NCBI RefSeq assembly: GCF_026914185.1
Contig: NC_070565.1
Coordinates: 1,612,001-1,676,000 of the forward strand
DNA: 64,000 nt
Direction of reading: 5' to 3'
Source of the DNA: Puccinia triticina
Lineage: Eukaryota > Basidiomycota > Pucciniomycetes > Pucciniales > Pucciniaceae
Shown: positions 9,763 to 20,810 of the stretch, piece by piece
Position numbering within the stretch: the stretch's first letter is position 1
Layout of the letters: each line of letters opens with the position of its first letter
The notes under the pieces: generated by a model
What the model was told of the DNA's origin: nothing
Seen by the model: only the letters and a program-made list of their open reading frames with translations
Database searches by the model: none
Program-made: the position numbers and the translations under genes

Positions 9763-12699
9763 TTATTTACGTTTAGAAACTCTGTAGTTACGTAGGTGAA
9801 TTGCTCCATCCGGAATATTATTCTCAGGTAGCCATTCATCTTTATCTGCTGACTGGTTTCTGTATCTTACTAGGTATAATCTTGTATCTTTACCTAAAAC
9901 TCTCTCTTTTTTATCTTTGAGGATTTTATGTACTTTAAGTTGCTCTTTTGTAGGTGGCTCCTCTATTGGTATGGGCAGAGGTTTGGGGGCTGGTTCATTT
10001 TCTCTGTGAACATATCTTTTTATGAGGCTCACCGGAAACACGGGATGTTTCCTGCTGAATTCCTCTGTAAGGATTACCTCCACTGCATTTTTACCGTGTA
10101 AGTTTTTGATTACAAATGGTCCTACAAATGCGGGTTTGAGTTTTCTACAACCGCCCAGATTGTTAAAATTTACCGTTGAAAGAAGGACTTTCTCTCCTAT
10201 GCGGAATTCTGGTTCTTTGTGACTCTTGTCCCACCGCATCTTACTGTACTCAGCCGCTTCTTGAACACATTTAGCAGCATGTTTATTTGCAGCTTCCAGC
10301 ATCTGTTTAAAGTCTAAAGCTGTAGGATGTGCTAGTGGCAATTTGTCATTAAGAGTATCTTTAGGTAGTCTGGGAATCCAACCCCTTTCTAAGATATACG
10401 GCGCTTCTTTAGTAGTAGAGTGTTTACTACTATTGTAGGGCATTTCTAGGGCGGGGAGTAAATTAACCCAGTCATGTGTATACCCGTCACTATTTTTAAA
10501 TTCTAGCCCAAAGGCGCAAAACCTTCGTAGAAGATCTTCTAGTGTCTGGATCATTCTTTCTGCTAGTCCGTCCGTTTGTGGATGATACGCGGTTGAGAAG
10601 GCTAATTTGGTACCCAACATATCATGAAGATTTCTCCAGAATTCTGACGTAAATTTTGGATCTCTGTTGCTGATAATAATTTTTGGGATACCCACATCAG
10701 CCATGATTCTGTTCCAGAATAACATAGCTACCTCCATAGCGGTATCATGTTTGTGATGTGGTATAAACCTAGCTCTCCTAGAAAATCTATCCACTACCAC
10801 CAGGACGGAGTTATAAGAGAAGGCTCCTCCCGGTGGTAGTCCTGTCACGAAGTCCATGTTAATTATTTCCCACCTAGTCTTGGGTTCTGCTATTGTCTGC
10901 AATAATCCAAATCTTTTTCCAGTCTGCTTATTGGCTTTTTGGCATGTTTCACAGGATTTGACATATGCTTTAGTTTGATTTTTCCAATCAACCCACCAGG
11001 CTGTCTGTTTAATCCGTTCCAAGGTTCTATCCTTGGAGAAGTGACCTGCGCCAGCATTATCATGGCATTCATGCAGCATATTCTTAATGTGATATTCATT
11101 ACTCAGGACTATCACACTGGAATGTCTATGTCTAAAGTATATTATGCCATCTAACAGAGTAAACTGTCCTGCCTTGTATGGGGTCAACAAGTATTCTGGC
11201 AAGCTAGCAATCAATTCTGGAGCACTGTTTTCATTATCCAAAATATTGATCAACTTGAGAAGTTCCAAATCTTCACTGTAGCTGATTCTGACTTCTTCAA
11301 AGAATGCGTCATCAATGTCACATACATGGATACCTAAAATGGGGAATACATCCTCATCTTCTGGATCATAGGCAGGATTGTCTGGCGTATTAGGCAAAGC
11401 CCACCTACTTAATCCATCGGCATTGGTATGCTTGGCGCCAGCCCTATGGATAATGGTCATATGTCCTCTGTACTGTTGTATTGCAATCTGCCATCTGAGC
11501 ATGTGACGGTTAGGCGTCTTCATGTTCATTAAAGTTCGTGCTGCTATACAATCCGTAACTACAATGATCTTACAACCTTCCAGGTAATAGTGTAGTTTTT
11601 CCAAGGCCCATACAAGACATAAACATTCCATTTGACTGGCTCCATATCTCATTTCTGTTTTCCTGACTTGTCTAGAAATAAACAGAACTGGTTTTTCCAC
11701 TGGAATTCCATCAATTACAAATTCCTGATGTAAAGCCGCTCCTATGCCTTCAAAGCAAGCATCTATATACAGTATAAATGGCAAAGAGTAGTCTGGTTGC
11801 GCTAGTACGGGGGCTGTAGTAATGAGCCTTTTTAATTGTTCATATTGCTCTACTCTTCCGTACGTCATTTCAAAGAAGACGTCTTTGCTACATAACTCAT
11901 ATAGGCTTTTTGAGATATTTGCGAATTTAGGTATGTGCTGTCTGTAATAACTAAAAAATCCTAGAAATGACTGCATTTCTGACATTGTCTGCGGCATAGG
12001 TTTAAGCAGGACTGCGGCCACTCTGTTCTGATCTATGGCTAGAGATAATCCTGAAACTATATGACCTAAAGCCTTGAGTTCTTGAAAACCAAAATTACAT
12101 TTCTTGATTGACATTTTCAAGCCAGCTGTAATAGCTGTACGGAGGACCAGACTTATTTTTTCTAAATGATCCTCCCAGTTGGTAGAATATATGATAATGT
12201 CATCTATGTATATCATCATCCAACTTTGTCTAATAAAGGATCCAAATATTGTGTCCATCATACGTTGGAAGTGCGAAGGAGCATTTTTGATACCAAATGG
12301 CATTCTCAAATATTCATAAACTCCTAGGTGACAGATTATACGCATAAATTGTCTGCTTTCCTCTTTAATGGGTATTTGATGGAATCCTTTGAGTACATCC
12401 ATTGTGGTAATGTATTTAGCTTTCGCCAAATTATGGAGTGAATGATCTATCCTAGGGATAGGATAATTATCTGCCTTGGTGTAATTATTTAGGGCTCGGA
12501 AGTCTCCTACCATGCGGGACTTTTTGTTATGCCATGCTATAATCACTGGCGTAGTTATTTCCACTTGTTCATTGTGGCCTACTTTTCTCAGGACTTTAAG
12601 CTCTAATAGTTCTTTAATGTGAATTTCTAGAGCTTCACGAGACTTAGGGCTCCAAGGATAAGCTGCTCTCCGCAACGCAGGAGGGTAAGGGGGTGACAC
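9763..12699 (-). pseudogene. pol: Element A pol: RT, RNase H, integrase, chromodomain (978-codon frame)
   Basis: Domains in order: RT with YIDD in [13 protein letters not shown]; RNase H beginning near YIDACFEG and including [15 protein letters not shown]; an integrase HHCC zinc region ([16 protein letters not shown]); the DDE core; and a C-terminal chromodomain-like end ([17 protein letters not shown]). The second catalytic Asp of the core is Asn here (ISNRDPKF, against ISDRDPKF in element F). The frame is shifted relative to gag-protease, with the break at about 12640-12700, so no continuous polyprotein can be made. Replication enzymes of an LTR retrotransposon are indicated; this copy is inactive. 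Confidence 0.9.
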
Positions 12700-15041
12700 G
12701 TAAGTTCTATCTCAATATCGTGTCCTGAGATATTCCCTATGGGTTCTTCTTTTGTACAGAAAGCTTCTTCATGCTCAAAGCAGACTTTTAACACAGCTGA
12801 TTGTTGCTCCGCGGTCAGGTTACTACTAATGGCAGCTTGAGACATATAATCTTGTTGGAACTTCCTCAATTCTTTGTCTTCATGGTCTTGTCTTGGAGAG
12901 TTCTGAAAGCTGATGTTACGAATCTCAAACTTTTGTTTCCAATCACCACCTATTGTGTAGTATCTGCTTTTACTTTGGATTACATCTATTCCGTAAAAGC
13001 AGAATGTATCATTTCCAATGATGAGGTACTCACACACAGCATCTTCTAGGACTACAAATTCAACGTGTAGTCTCAAAGATCCTTTTGTGTGCGGGAAAAT
13101 AAGAGGTAACTTAACTATCCCTATTGGTTTGAGGGCTGAGTTGCAACTGCTAAATTTAGCTTTGGTCGTGGGGAGAAGGTTCTTCTTCCAGTCAGGGTAA
13201 CAAGAGTCTAGTAAATTGGTACTAGTACAAGAACAAAATGCTCCAATGTCTAAAAGAGCTCTAACTTCTTTCCCATCAAAGATAACTGTTGTATAGCTAG
13301 TTTTTCCTAGAGTATAACTCATGCCTTCCTCTGGCTTATTTGTCATCAGTTTTGCATCTGATACGTGACCAATTCCTAGCGAGGAGTTCCATTTCTGTGG
13401 CAAATTGGAATCTCCTTGGATTACAGTGATATGCAAGGGATCACCCAGATCAGCTTGTATCACATTGCATTTGGCATTAATTTCAGGTTCATCCAAGCAA
13501 TCTCCGATTTCAGGTTCCATACTGACAATGTCGAATTGGGAGCCAGTATTGGATAAATCGTCTTCTTCCGACTCCACTTCAATATTTTTGATTCGTTTAC
13601 GGGGTTTAGGGCAATCAGGTCTCTTATGGCCTTTCTCTCCGCAATTATAGCACTCAATACCAGCTGTTTTCCTGGGAGGCATTTCTGTATTCTTTTTGTC
13701 TGTGGCCATGTTCTCTTTAGGAGCTAGATTACGCCTTTCTTTGTACATTTTGGGTCTCCTGTCTAATTTCTTGGCCACAATAATTATTTCTATTGTGGCT
13801 ACTAATTCAGACAAGTCAACATCTGCATCTTTCAACCTGCACATTACATCATGTTCTAAGTGATTAGGGCACTTTTTCAAGATTTTCTTAGTGACAAATT
13901 TCTGAGCTGGTTGATTATAGATACAATCAATCCTTTTCTTCTGACTCAGACACCATTTGTATAGATCATCTTTAGTAGGGTCAAAGAAATCATTCTCATA
14001 TGCGGCTAGCATTTTATCCTCCCAGACATCTGTACCAAACTGTTTGTGGATAAATTTTTTCCATGCTTCCCAGCTTACTTTTCCAACAGATTTCTTTTTT
14101 CTGACAAACCAGTCTAAAGCTACGCCTTCAAACAACCTTGGCAATCTGGAGGTTACTACTTCATCAGTAGCTTCGTAACATTCAAGGAGATGATCTACAT
14201 AATCCATGAAGTAGATATGATCATATTCCCCTTCTCCGGAAAACTTAGGCCATTCTTTCATTGGTGGCATTAGTTTGCATTTAGTTACTGCATCCAAACT
14301 GTTCAGAAAAGAAGTGGTCTGTCTCGGTTGTTCTTGATACGGTTGAGAATTGCTAGCAGCATTTTGCCTGGGCGGAGCAGTGGGTTCCTCTTCTTTGGGA
14401 GGTAAAGATCTCTCTTGGTGTTGAAACACTCTACTTCTGGTATTTAAGAGAGGATTGTTGCAGATTACCTCCTCCGTCTGAGGAGTTTCAGGGTCACGAG
14501 TCAGGTGCGGGGGAGTTTGTATTCCCGCAACATTTTGTCTAAGAGTTTTTATCTCTTGTTTCAGAGAGCTAATTTACTCCGCAGTAGAGATATTGATTTT
14601 ATTCATCATCTCTTTCATGTTATCCTCTTGATGACTTACTAAATCTATCAAGATTTGTAACTGGGCAGATTGGTGGTCTCCACGCTCTCTGTTTTCTTTG
14701 ATAACCTCAGTTTTCAAAGTGGTTAACAATTGACTTTTAAAGTCCGCCATACCAATATCAATATCAGTAATTTTGTCTTGAAGACTCTGATTACTCTCAG
14801 CCTGATTTTCTAGGTTTGTTGTTACATTACTGAGGTTATTCTTAAGTTCTCCAATGTCTTGGCGAAACTCAGGAATTTTAACAAAGTATTCTTGAGACAT
14901 TTTTATTGCACGACTCACAGCAGATTCAAGGGTGTTAATAATAGAAGTATGACATTCCACAATTTTAGAGTTTGTAAATTTATATTGGTTACTAGAGTTA
15001 CTATGCAAAGTAGACAAGTTTCCATACAAATTATCAAACAT
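12627..15041 (-). pseudogene. gag: Element A ORF2 gag-protease (broken)
   Basis: The proposed start is the ATG at 15041, 20 nt after the ORF1 stop. An in-frame TAA at 14574-14576 interrupts gag. Downstream are the capsid-like region (MPPMKEWPKFSGEGEYDH), a CCHC zinc knuckle ([14 protein letters not shown]) and a retroviral-type protease whose active site reads [10 protein letters not shown] rather than the usual D-S/T-G. The frame ends at 12627 after a shift; the RT frame begins in another phase overlapping it. Confidence 0.88.
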
Positions 15042-15696
15042 GTGGAAGATGAAATCTCTATCTACATCTGATCGTAGGCTTGTTCCAAGGTGTTCGCTGC
15101 CTTCATGACTTGAGCCCATCTGCCGCGGTCTTTGTGGAGATTGTTGGATTGATGGGTGGGAGGATTCTTTCGTTTTTTCGAATTCTTCGCCGGAGGGTTG
15201 ATTTGCTTCATCACCGTCCAGGGATTCCACCCGTCGACCAAGGATTCTAGCTCTGGTCAAGTTAGATATCTCTGAGCCGCTTTTTGAGTCTCTTGCGCTT
15301 CACGCAGTGCGGCTAGGAGCTCCTCTTTCGGAACTCCGCGCGCTTGGAGGGCTACGCAATTTCTCCAGTTCACCCGGTGAGCGTACACCAGATCCTTGAT
15401 GAGTTGGATCTGTTCCTCCTCCAGCTCTTCTGGAGTCTTTTTTGGAGCTCGTGCTTTCGAGGTGCTCGGAGCGGGGGTCTTCTTCTTGAACCGAAGAGGG
15501 ATGGTTACCTCCGCTTCGGTCGGATCCTCCGCCAATTGGTCCTCCGAGGACAGGGCTTCCGAGGGCGGACCCTTTGCGGCTGGCTCGTTTCGGAGTAGGG
15601 AGAGGACCTTTGAGGTCGGGTCTGGAAGATCTAGTAGACATGTTTTGTAAGTCTATTATAGGTTTTGATAAAGAAGGAAAAACGTTGACTAACCGC

Positions 15697-16467
15697 TGTG
15701 GTGATCAATTTGGTACAGGCGTAGTCAGTTCTCAAAATGACGCGGCGCGTGGAGGATCAACTCTCAAGCGCGCTATGGTGCGCAGGACTCTTTTCTTCTT
15801 ATGGAGTGCTGTTTCCTTATTCTTTCTCTTTTCTTTCTTCTTGTTCTTTTTGTGTTTTGTTTCTTCCCTGCGCGTGTTGGATGGTTTTGGTTAAGCGGTG
15901 GGTTGGTTTTGTCTGAGTTTTGTTTGGTTTTGGTCTTGTTCTTTTGTTTGTTCTTTCTTTTTTTCTGTTGAGTTTGTGGCGCGCGTGGGTGTATGATGAA
16001 GGTCCCGCTGCGTGATGCGCCCGGAGTCTAAGCTCTGTTTGAACTTAGACGATGGGACGGCATGGGAGACACTCTGAACCAGTTTTTTTTTCCATCAGAA
16101 TTCAATTGATCATTGGTATTCATCACTTTCCCAAGCATTCTGAGCTTTATCTGTCCCGACGATCTGGGATACTTTCTTATCACGCACGTGGCGTTCTCTG
16201 TCAATCCCCCTCACTCTGATCCCGCCTTCCGGCGCCCCTCGACGATCTCCTCTTCCCGAATCTTCCTCATCCGTCTCAGTTTCTTTCCTCTCCCCCTTCA
16301 ATAAATACAACCCCGCCGACCCGCGCTCAACGCCGTCGTAAATCAAAACCTCTCATACCTCATCGCTCTCAGATCCTCACCTCTTCTTGCAACCGTCCCC
16401 AGAGGGCATTCCCCCAAACTTTTCCCCTCCAACAACTGCCGCCGCCTGCCACGGACGGAGTTCCACA
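15697..16467 (+). repeat. 5' LTR of element B
   Basis: It starts TGTGGTGATC and ends GTTCCACA. A TATA-like CAATAAATACA phrase lies near 16300-16310, in a plausible promoter position. Confidence 0.93.
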
Positions 16468-16469
16468 TT

Positions 16470-16519
16470 TGGTCCCCCGAGCCGGGATCGAACCAGCGAC
16501 CTCAAGATTTACAGTCTCG
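16470..16519 (+). promoter_or_regulatory. Primer-binding site of element B, complementary to the 3' half of tRNA-Tyr
   Basis: Two bases (TT) after the LTR, the sequence TGGTCCCCCGAGCCGGGATC is the complement of a tRNA 3' end including the CCA tail. The complementarity continues through the T-loop (TTCGATC), variable region and anticodon arm (complement of GACTGTAAATC, anticodon GTA), about 50 nt in all. The CCA complement shows it was copied from mature tRNA, not from a tRNA gene. No intron is present after the anticodon. Confidence 0.85.
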
Positions 16520-16620
16520 CTGATTTTCACGGTTTCGAGACGCTTGGCGGTCTTCTTCTTTTTTTCTTCTCTCTTTTTTTTATTTTATTTTTTTTTTTAG
16601 TTTTTTTTAGGGTTCAGTGG

Positions 16621-16668
16621 TGGAGGCACAGGAGACTAAAAGTAAGTCCTCCCAATTGTGCACCTCCA
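16621..16668 (+). repeat. Structured repeat R1 of element B (5' leader)
   Basis: The outer stem is TGGAGG/CCTCCA, with a weaker inner GGAG/CTCC pairing around a loop containing AAAGTAAGT. Sequence after the stem (to about 16720) is also shared with the other copies. A pyrimidine tract and CAG at 16741-16749 could pair with the GTAAGT as a 108-nt intron in the leader. Confidence 0.7.
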
Positions 16669-16773
16669 GGGTTTCACTACGCGTCGTCAAAGCATTACTC
16701 CAGCCACGTCTGTGAGCCATCCACCTTCGACACGTTCTTTTCCTTTCAGGACATCCCCTGTTCGACGCGCTCA

Positions 16774-18918
16774 ATGGCAGACGCTGAGGCTGGAGCAACC
16801 ACGGCACGAATGGTGAAGATCAAGCCGCAGGATAAGACCCTGGGCTTTGACGGGCTCAATGTTGAGCGATTCCTGGCGGACTATCAGCTCGCGGCGAAGC
16901 TGGACGGCGCATCTGAACATGATATGGCGCAACAGATCCGATTTTTCGTGCGTAAGAATGAATTCAAGGACGTGCTGGAGACACTTGACAGCTACGAACC
17001 ACCAAACTGGTCGTCTCTCAAAGTGTCTATGCTGGCCTACTGGGGTCAGGTTGACACGGCGCGTTTTACTCTGCCGGATTTGGAGGCTTTGGTTCAGTCG
17101 TGGATCTCGAAGGGTGGGGTATCATCCGTGGTCGACTATCAAGACTTTCGACGCGTCTGAGAACCGATTCAGGCTTATCTCATTCAAAAGGCGCATATAG
17201 ACTCTATCGAGGAAGTGCGGACTTTGTACTATAGGTCTTTCTCTTCGGGCGTGCAGGAGCGCATTCGTGATCAGTTAATCAAAGATAAGACCATGATCAC
17301 GACTCTGGACAATCGGTTTAAGCTTCCTGCCTTTGCAATCTTAAAGGCAGCCGTTGAAGAAGTCATGAAAGGACAGACAGCCCTGACTTTTGAAGACCCC
17401 CGATCCTCGGCGCCTGTCCCTTCAGGATCTTTCAAAGAAGGTAACGACGTTATGCAAAAGATGGAGCAGGATCGCCGGCCTACCGGATCCCTATTGCCGG
17501 GAAAACCTCCAGCCACTGTCGACGAAATCTCCAAGATGTTGCAATCGTTTGAGCAGCGGCTAGAGCAGAAATTTGCAACGCAGTCTTCCCAGCCGTCGGG
17601 CAAAGTCCCGCCTTCCGAGCGAGGTCCTCTGGTTTGCTACTACTGTCATCGTGAAGGTCACGGTACTGGGCGATGTTTTGAGCTCAAGAAGGATAAAGAG
17701 GCCAATCTGGTGGAACAGAAAGGCAACAATTTCTTCCTGCCCAACGGGGCACTCATTCCTTTTGATTCCTTGCGTCCCATACGTCACGTGGTTGCCTCAT
17801 TTCAACCTCCTCCGACTGCGAGTGTAGTCACGCCAGAATTCCGCGCTACATGCGGTTCTCTCGATCCCTGGTACCCCCCAGCTGTCACTTCTCAATCCTT
17901 TTCTGGATCCTACGAGGCGGACCCGGCGCGAAAGAAGCATGAAGCACCAAAGCCTTACAAGGCGCCTGCAGTTTCTCCTTCTGCTGCCCGGAAGCCGGTA
18001 AAAAAATCTACGGCGCGTAATCCCAACTCAGACGTGGATGACTCAGACATGGAAGCTGAACTGTTTGAGAGGACTCCTTCCTCTCCTGTAGTGGAGCCCT
18101 CAATTGCTGATCAGGGTGCTTCTGAGCAGCTGGCTAAGCCAACCAGCGCTTCACCAAAGGTCCGGTTCGAGCGTGGAATCGCCAAGGATCATCCTAACGC
18201 CGTGGAGGGCGTGCTCAAGAAGATTTCAGGTCTCATGGTCCCGGATTTGTCTGTTTCAGAGCTGTTGGCTATCTCGCCCTCCGTCGCGGAGGGTATGAAG
18301 AAGTGGGTGTCGCGTCGACGCGTCGAGGTTGGATCCGAGGAGCTCAAGGTGTCGTCAGGGACTCTTGCAGAGGGTGCGGACTTTAAGGCGAATGGGTTCG
18401 AGCCGCGTCTTTACTCCTGCCCGTTGGGCTATCTTCCTTGTTTGGTAGGAGATGAGGAGAGTACCGCGTCCCCTTTGGTCGACTCTGGTTCTCAATTGAA
18501 CTTGATCTCAGACGCTATGGCTAATAAATTCAACATTAGTCCACGTGTTAACTTTAGTTCTGCGGTTTATGGCATTGGGAACCAGGCCTGTGAGTTGGTT
18601 GGTGTCGCCGAGGATGTTCCCCTTCGGATTGGGAAGACAATCGTGGGCACCTGCCACTTTTGGATCACTCGAATGACCGGTCCCATGATTCTTGGTCGAC
18701 CCTTCCTCATGGATTTCGATGCGACTCTCAGTTTCTCGGCAGACATTGGGGAGAGGATTTTGCTCCCGGATTCGATGGGCAGGCGTATCGAGGTTTCTCT
18801 CTGCGCGACGGACTCGGGCCGGTGGGAGCGTGAATTCCCTGGCAACGGGAAGAAGGCGATTCTGACGCGCTCGAGTAAGGCGCGCGACGATCCTCTCGAG
18901 GGCCGTCATTTTTTGTAG
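16774..18918 (+). pseudogene. gag: Element B gag-protease, one in-frame TGA
   Basis: The frame starts at the ATG at 16774 (MADAEAGATT) and reads to 18918 except for a TGA at 17158-17160, where CGA (Arg) would keep the frame. A CCHC zinc knuckle (CYYCHREGHGTGRC) lies near 17635-17680. A retropepsin active site (PLVDSGSQLNLIS) lies near 18474-18515, with a downstream ILGRPF motif. A GTAAGG at 18875 and AG at 18992-18993 would define a 119-nt intron joining protease in frame to the RT reading frame. A frameshift is the alternative. Confidence 0.88.
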
Positions 18919-19223
18919 ATGGAGTCAATTCGGATAGCGGCTGTTCTAATCTAGGGTCTCGCGTACACGCCGCTGGATTGACTCAACATCAAGGGACCCA
19001 ATGGCCTTATATTTCTTCTTCCTCTCATTCATCAAAAGTTAAAACCGAAAAACATATGAAAATCGATCAAACCCTCAAAAATATTCCCTCTCAGTCTGCA
19101 AGTCTCATCTCTCACAATCTTCTCAATTCTTCTTTTGTTTCTGGCGCGTTTCCGGTTTCACGCGCGGTCTTTTTGGGCAAGAATTTAATGGCGCCGGGTG
19201 GATTGGTGGATTTAGGGCATTCG

Positions 19224-19272
19224 CGGAGGCTTGGGAGACAGGAAGTAAGTTCCTCCCAATTATGCACCTCCG
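19224..19272 (+). repeat. Structured repeat R2 of element B
   Basis: The outer stem is CGGAGG/CCTCCG and the inner 7-bp stem is TTGGGAG/CTCCCAA, with GAAGTAAGTTC at the apex. The downstream tail to about 19327 is shared with R3 (CCTACCTCGTGCCACACTCG). It is read in frame within the RT frame. Confidence 0.75.
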
Positions 19273-19457
19273 GGCAAGATGCTCTTAGTTTTTCAAAACC
19301 CCTACCTCGTGCCACACTCGTGAGCAAAGATTTGGACCCGGTTTTTTCCCTCTCATCAGGTCTGGACAACGGTTTCAAGGATTTTCTCCGCAAAGAGGAT
19401 AAACTATGGACTTGGACGGTGGATTGTGATGGAGGCAGGGTGGAATTCGGTGCGCCG

Positions 19458-19505
19458 TGGAGGGACTTTGGACTGAAAGTAAGTTCCAACCAAAGTGCAC
19501 CTCCG
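19458..19505 (+). repeat. Structured repeat R3 of element B
   Basis: The outer stem is TGGAGG/CCTCCG and the inner 7-bp stem is ACTTTGG/CCAAAGT, with GAAAGTAAGTTC at the apex. The inner stem differs in sequence from R2 and R4 but is fully paired. The same 20-nt tail as in R2 follows. Confidence 0.75.
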
Positions 19506-20810
19506 GAGCGTGATGCTACGCAAACTTGTCGTACCCTACCTCGTGCCACACTCGTGAGCAAAGGACTTTCGCCCCATTTTTTGTTCGCAGATAAGGCACC
19601 CTTTGAAGATCGCGCCGAACATCGCACCTGGACGCTGATGGAGTGCGGCTTGAAGTTTCAAGAGCAAGTCGCGCTGTTGGACGCTTGGACGCGTGGCGAG
19701 TTTCTCACGTTTGCGACGAAGTATAAGCCGGTCTCGAAGAAGGTTAAGCCTGTAAATCAGGCAATGCCCCAAGGTCTTAACCCCCCACTGCGACGACCAC
19801 CCCTTTCCCGCGATCCTTATCGACCCCTCCCTCGGAGCCTGGCGGGCCCTTTCGAGCCGCGCGGCCGCGTCAATGCAGAGAGGCTTAATTTCGTCAATTT
19901 CGGTCCTGAAGGCTGGTTATGGCCCGATGAGTTGAATTTGATCAAGAATGTCTTAGCCGAGCGTAACCTGGCGATAGCGTTCACCGAGGAGGAGCTTGGC
20001 TTATTGAAAGATTCATACGGCCTCCCCTACATTATTCCTGTGGTGGAGCACGAGCCGTGGCAGAAGAAAAAGATTCCCATTTCCGCAGCTAAGTTGGACG
20101 AGTTTATCAGATTAATTCGCGAGCGCGTTAAGACGGGTCTCTACAAGCAATCCACTTCCAGCTACTCGTCCCCGGTGTTCTGCGTGCTCAAAAGTAACGG
20201 AAAGCTACGCGTGATTCATGATCTCCAACCTTTGAACAAGGTTACCATCAAAGACGCCGGGGTGCCGCCAGCAACAGAGGATTTCGTGGAGTCTTTCACC
20301 GGGAGTGCTTGTTATGGTTTGGGAGATATCATGGGCGGCTACGATGAGCGCGCATTAGATCCTATCTCTAGGCCGTTGACCACCTTCGATACGCCGCTTG
20401 GGCGCTTTCAACTAACGCGTCTCCCTCAGGGGGCCACGAACTCTGTGGCCGTGTATCAAGCCCAGATGATGTGGATTCTCCAGGAGGAGATTCCGGATCA
20501 CACTGGTATTTTCATCGATGACGGCGGTATCAAGGGACCCGTCTCTGACTACAATAATGAGGTTCTTTCGTGGCACGGGGGTATTTGTCGCTTTGTTTGG
20601 GAATACGCGGCTACACTGGAACGGATTCTTTTTTGGATTGAGGAGAGCGGACTCACGGTTTCGGCGTCAAAACTCGCAGCTTGCGTTCCTGCCCTCGAGA
20701 TTGTGGGGCACGTTGTGTGCAAAGAAGGTCGGCGGATGGCGAAAACAAAGGTTAACAAAATTCTTTCTTGGCCCACTCCAGCTAATGCGACAAAATTCGC
20801 GGGTTTCTAG

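Larger units (their letters stand above)
18994..20810 (+). pseudogene. pol: Element B RT region
   Basis: A continuous frame contains a linker of about 280 residues and then RT motifs KLRVIHDLQPLNKVTI, LTRLPQGATNS and FIDDGG (the YXDD box with Phe). The linker carries two copies of a peptide block (PRATLVSKDL/PRATLVSKGL) encoded by repeats R2 and R3. The frame ends at TAG 20808-20810 because of an apparent one-base loss near 20807; the following bases continue RT in the next phase. Confidence 0.85.

Noticed and set aside
16476..16530. Partial tRNA-Tyr gene on the minus strand
   Set aside because: It begins with the complement of CCA two bases after an LTR and lacks the 5' half, so it is a primer-binding site, not a gene.
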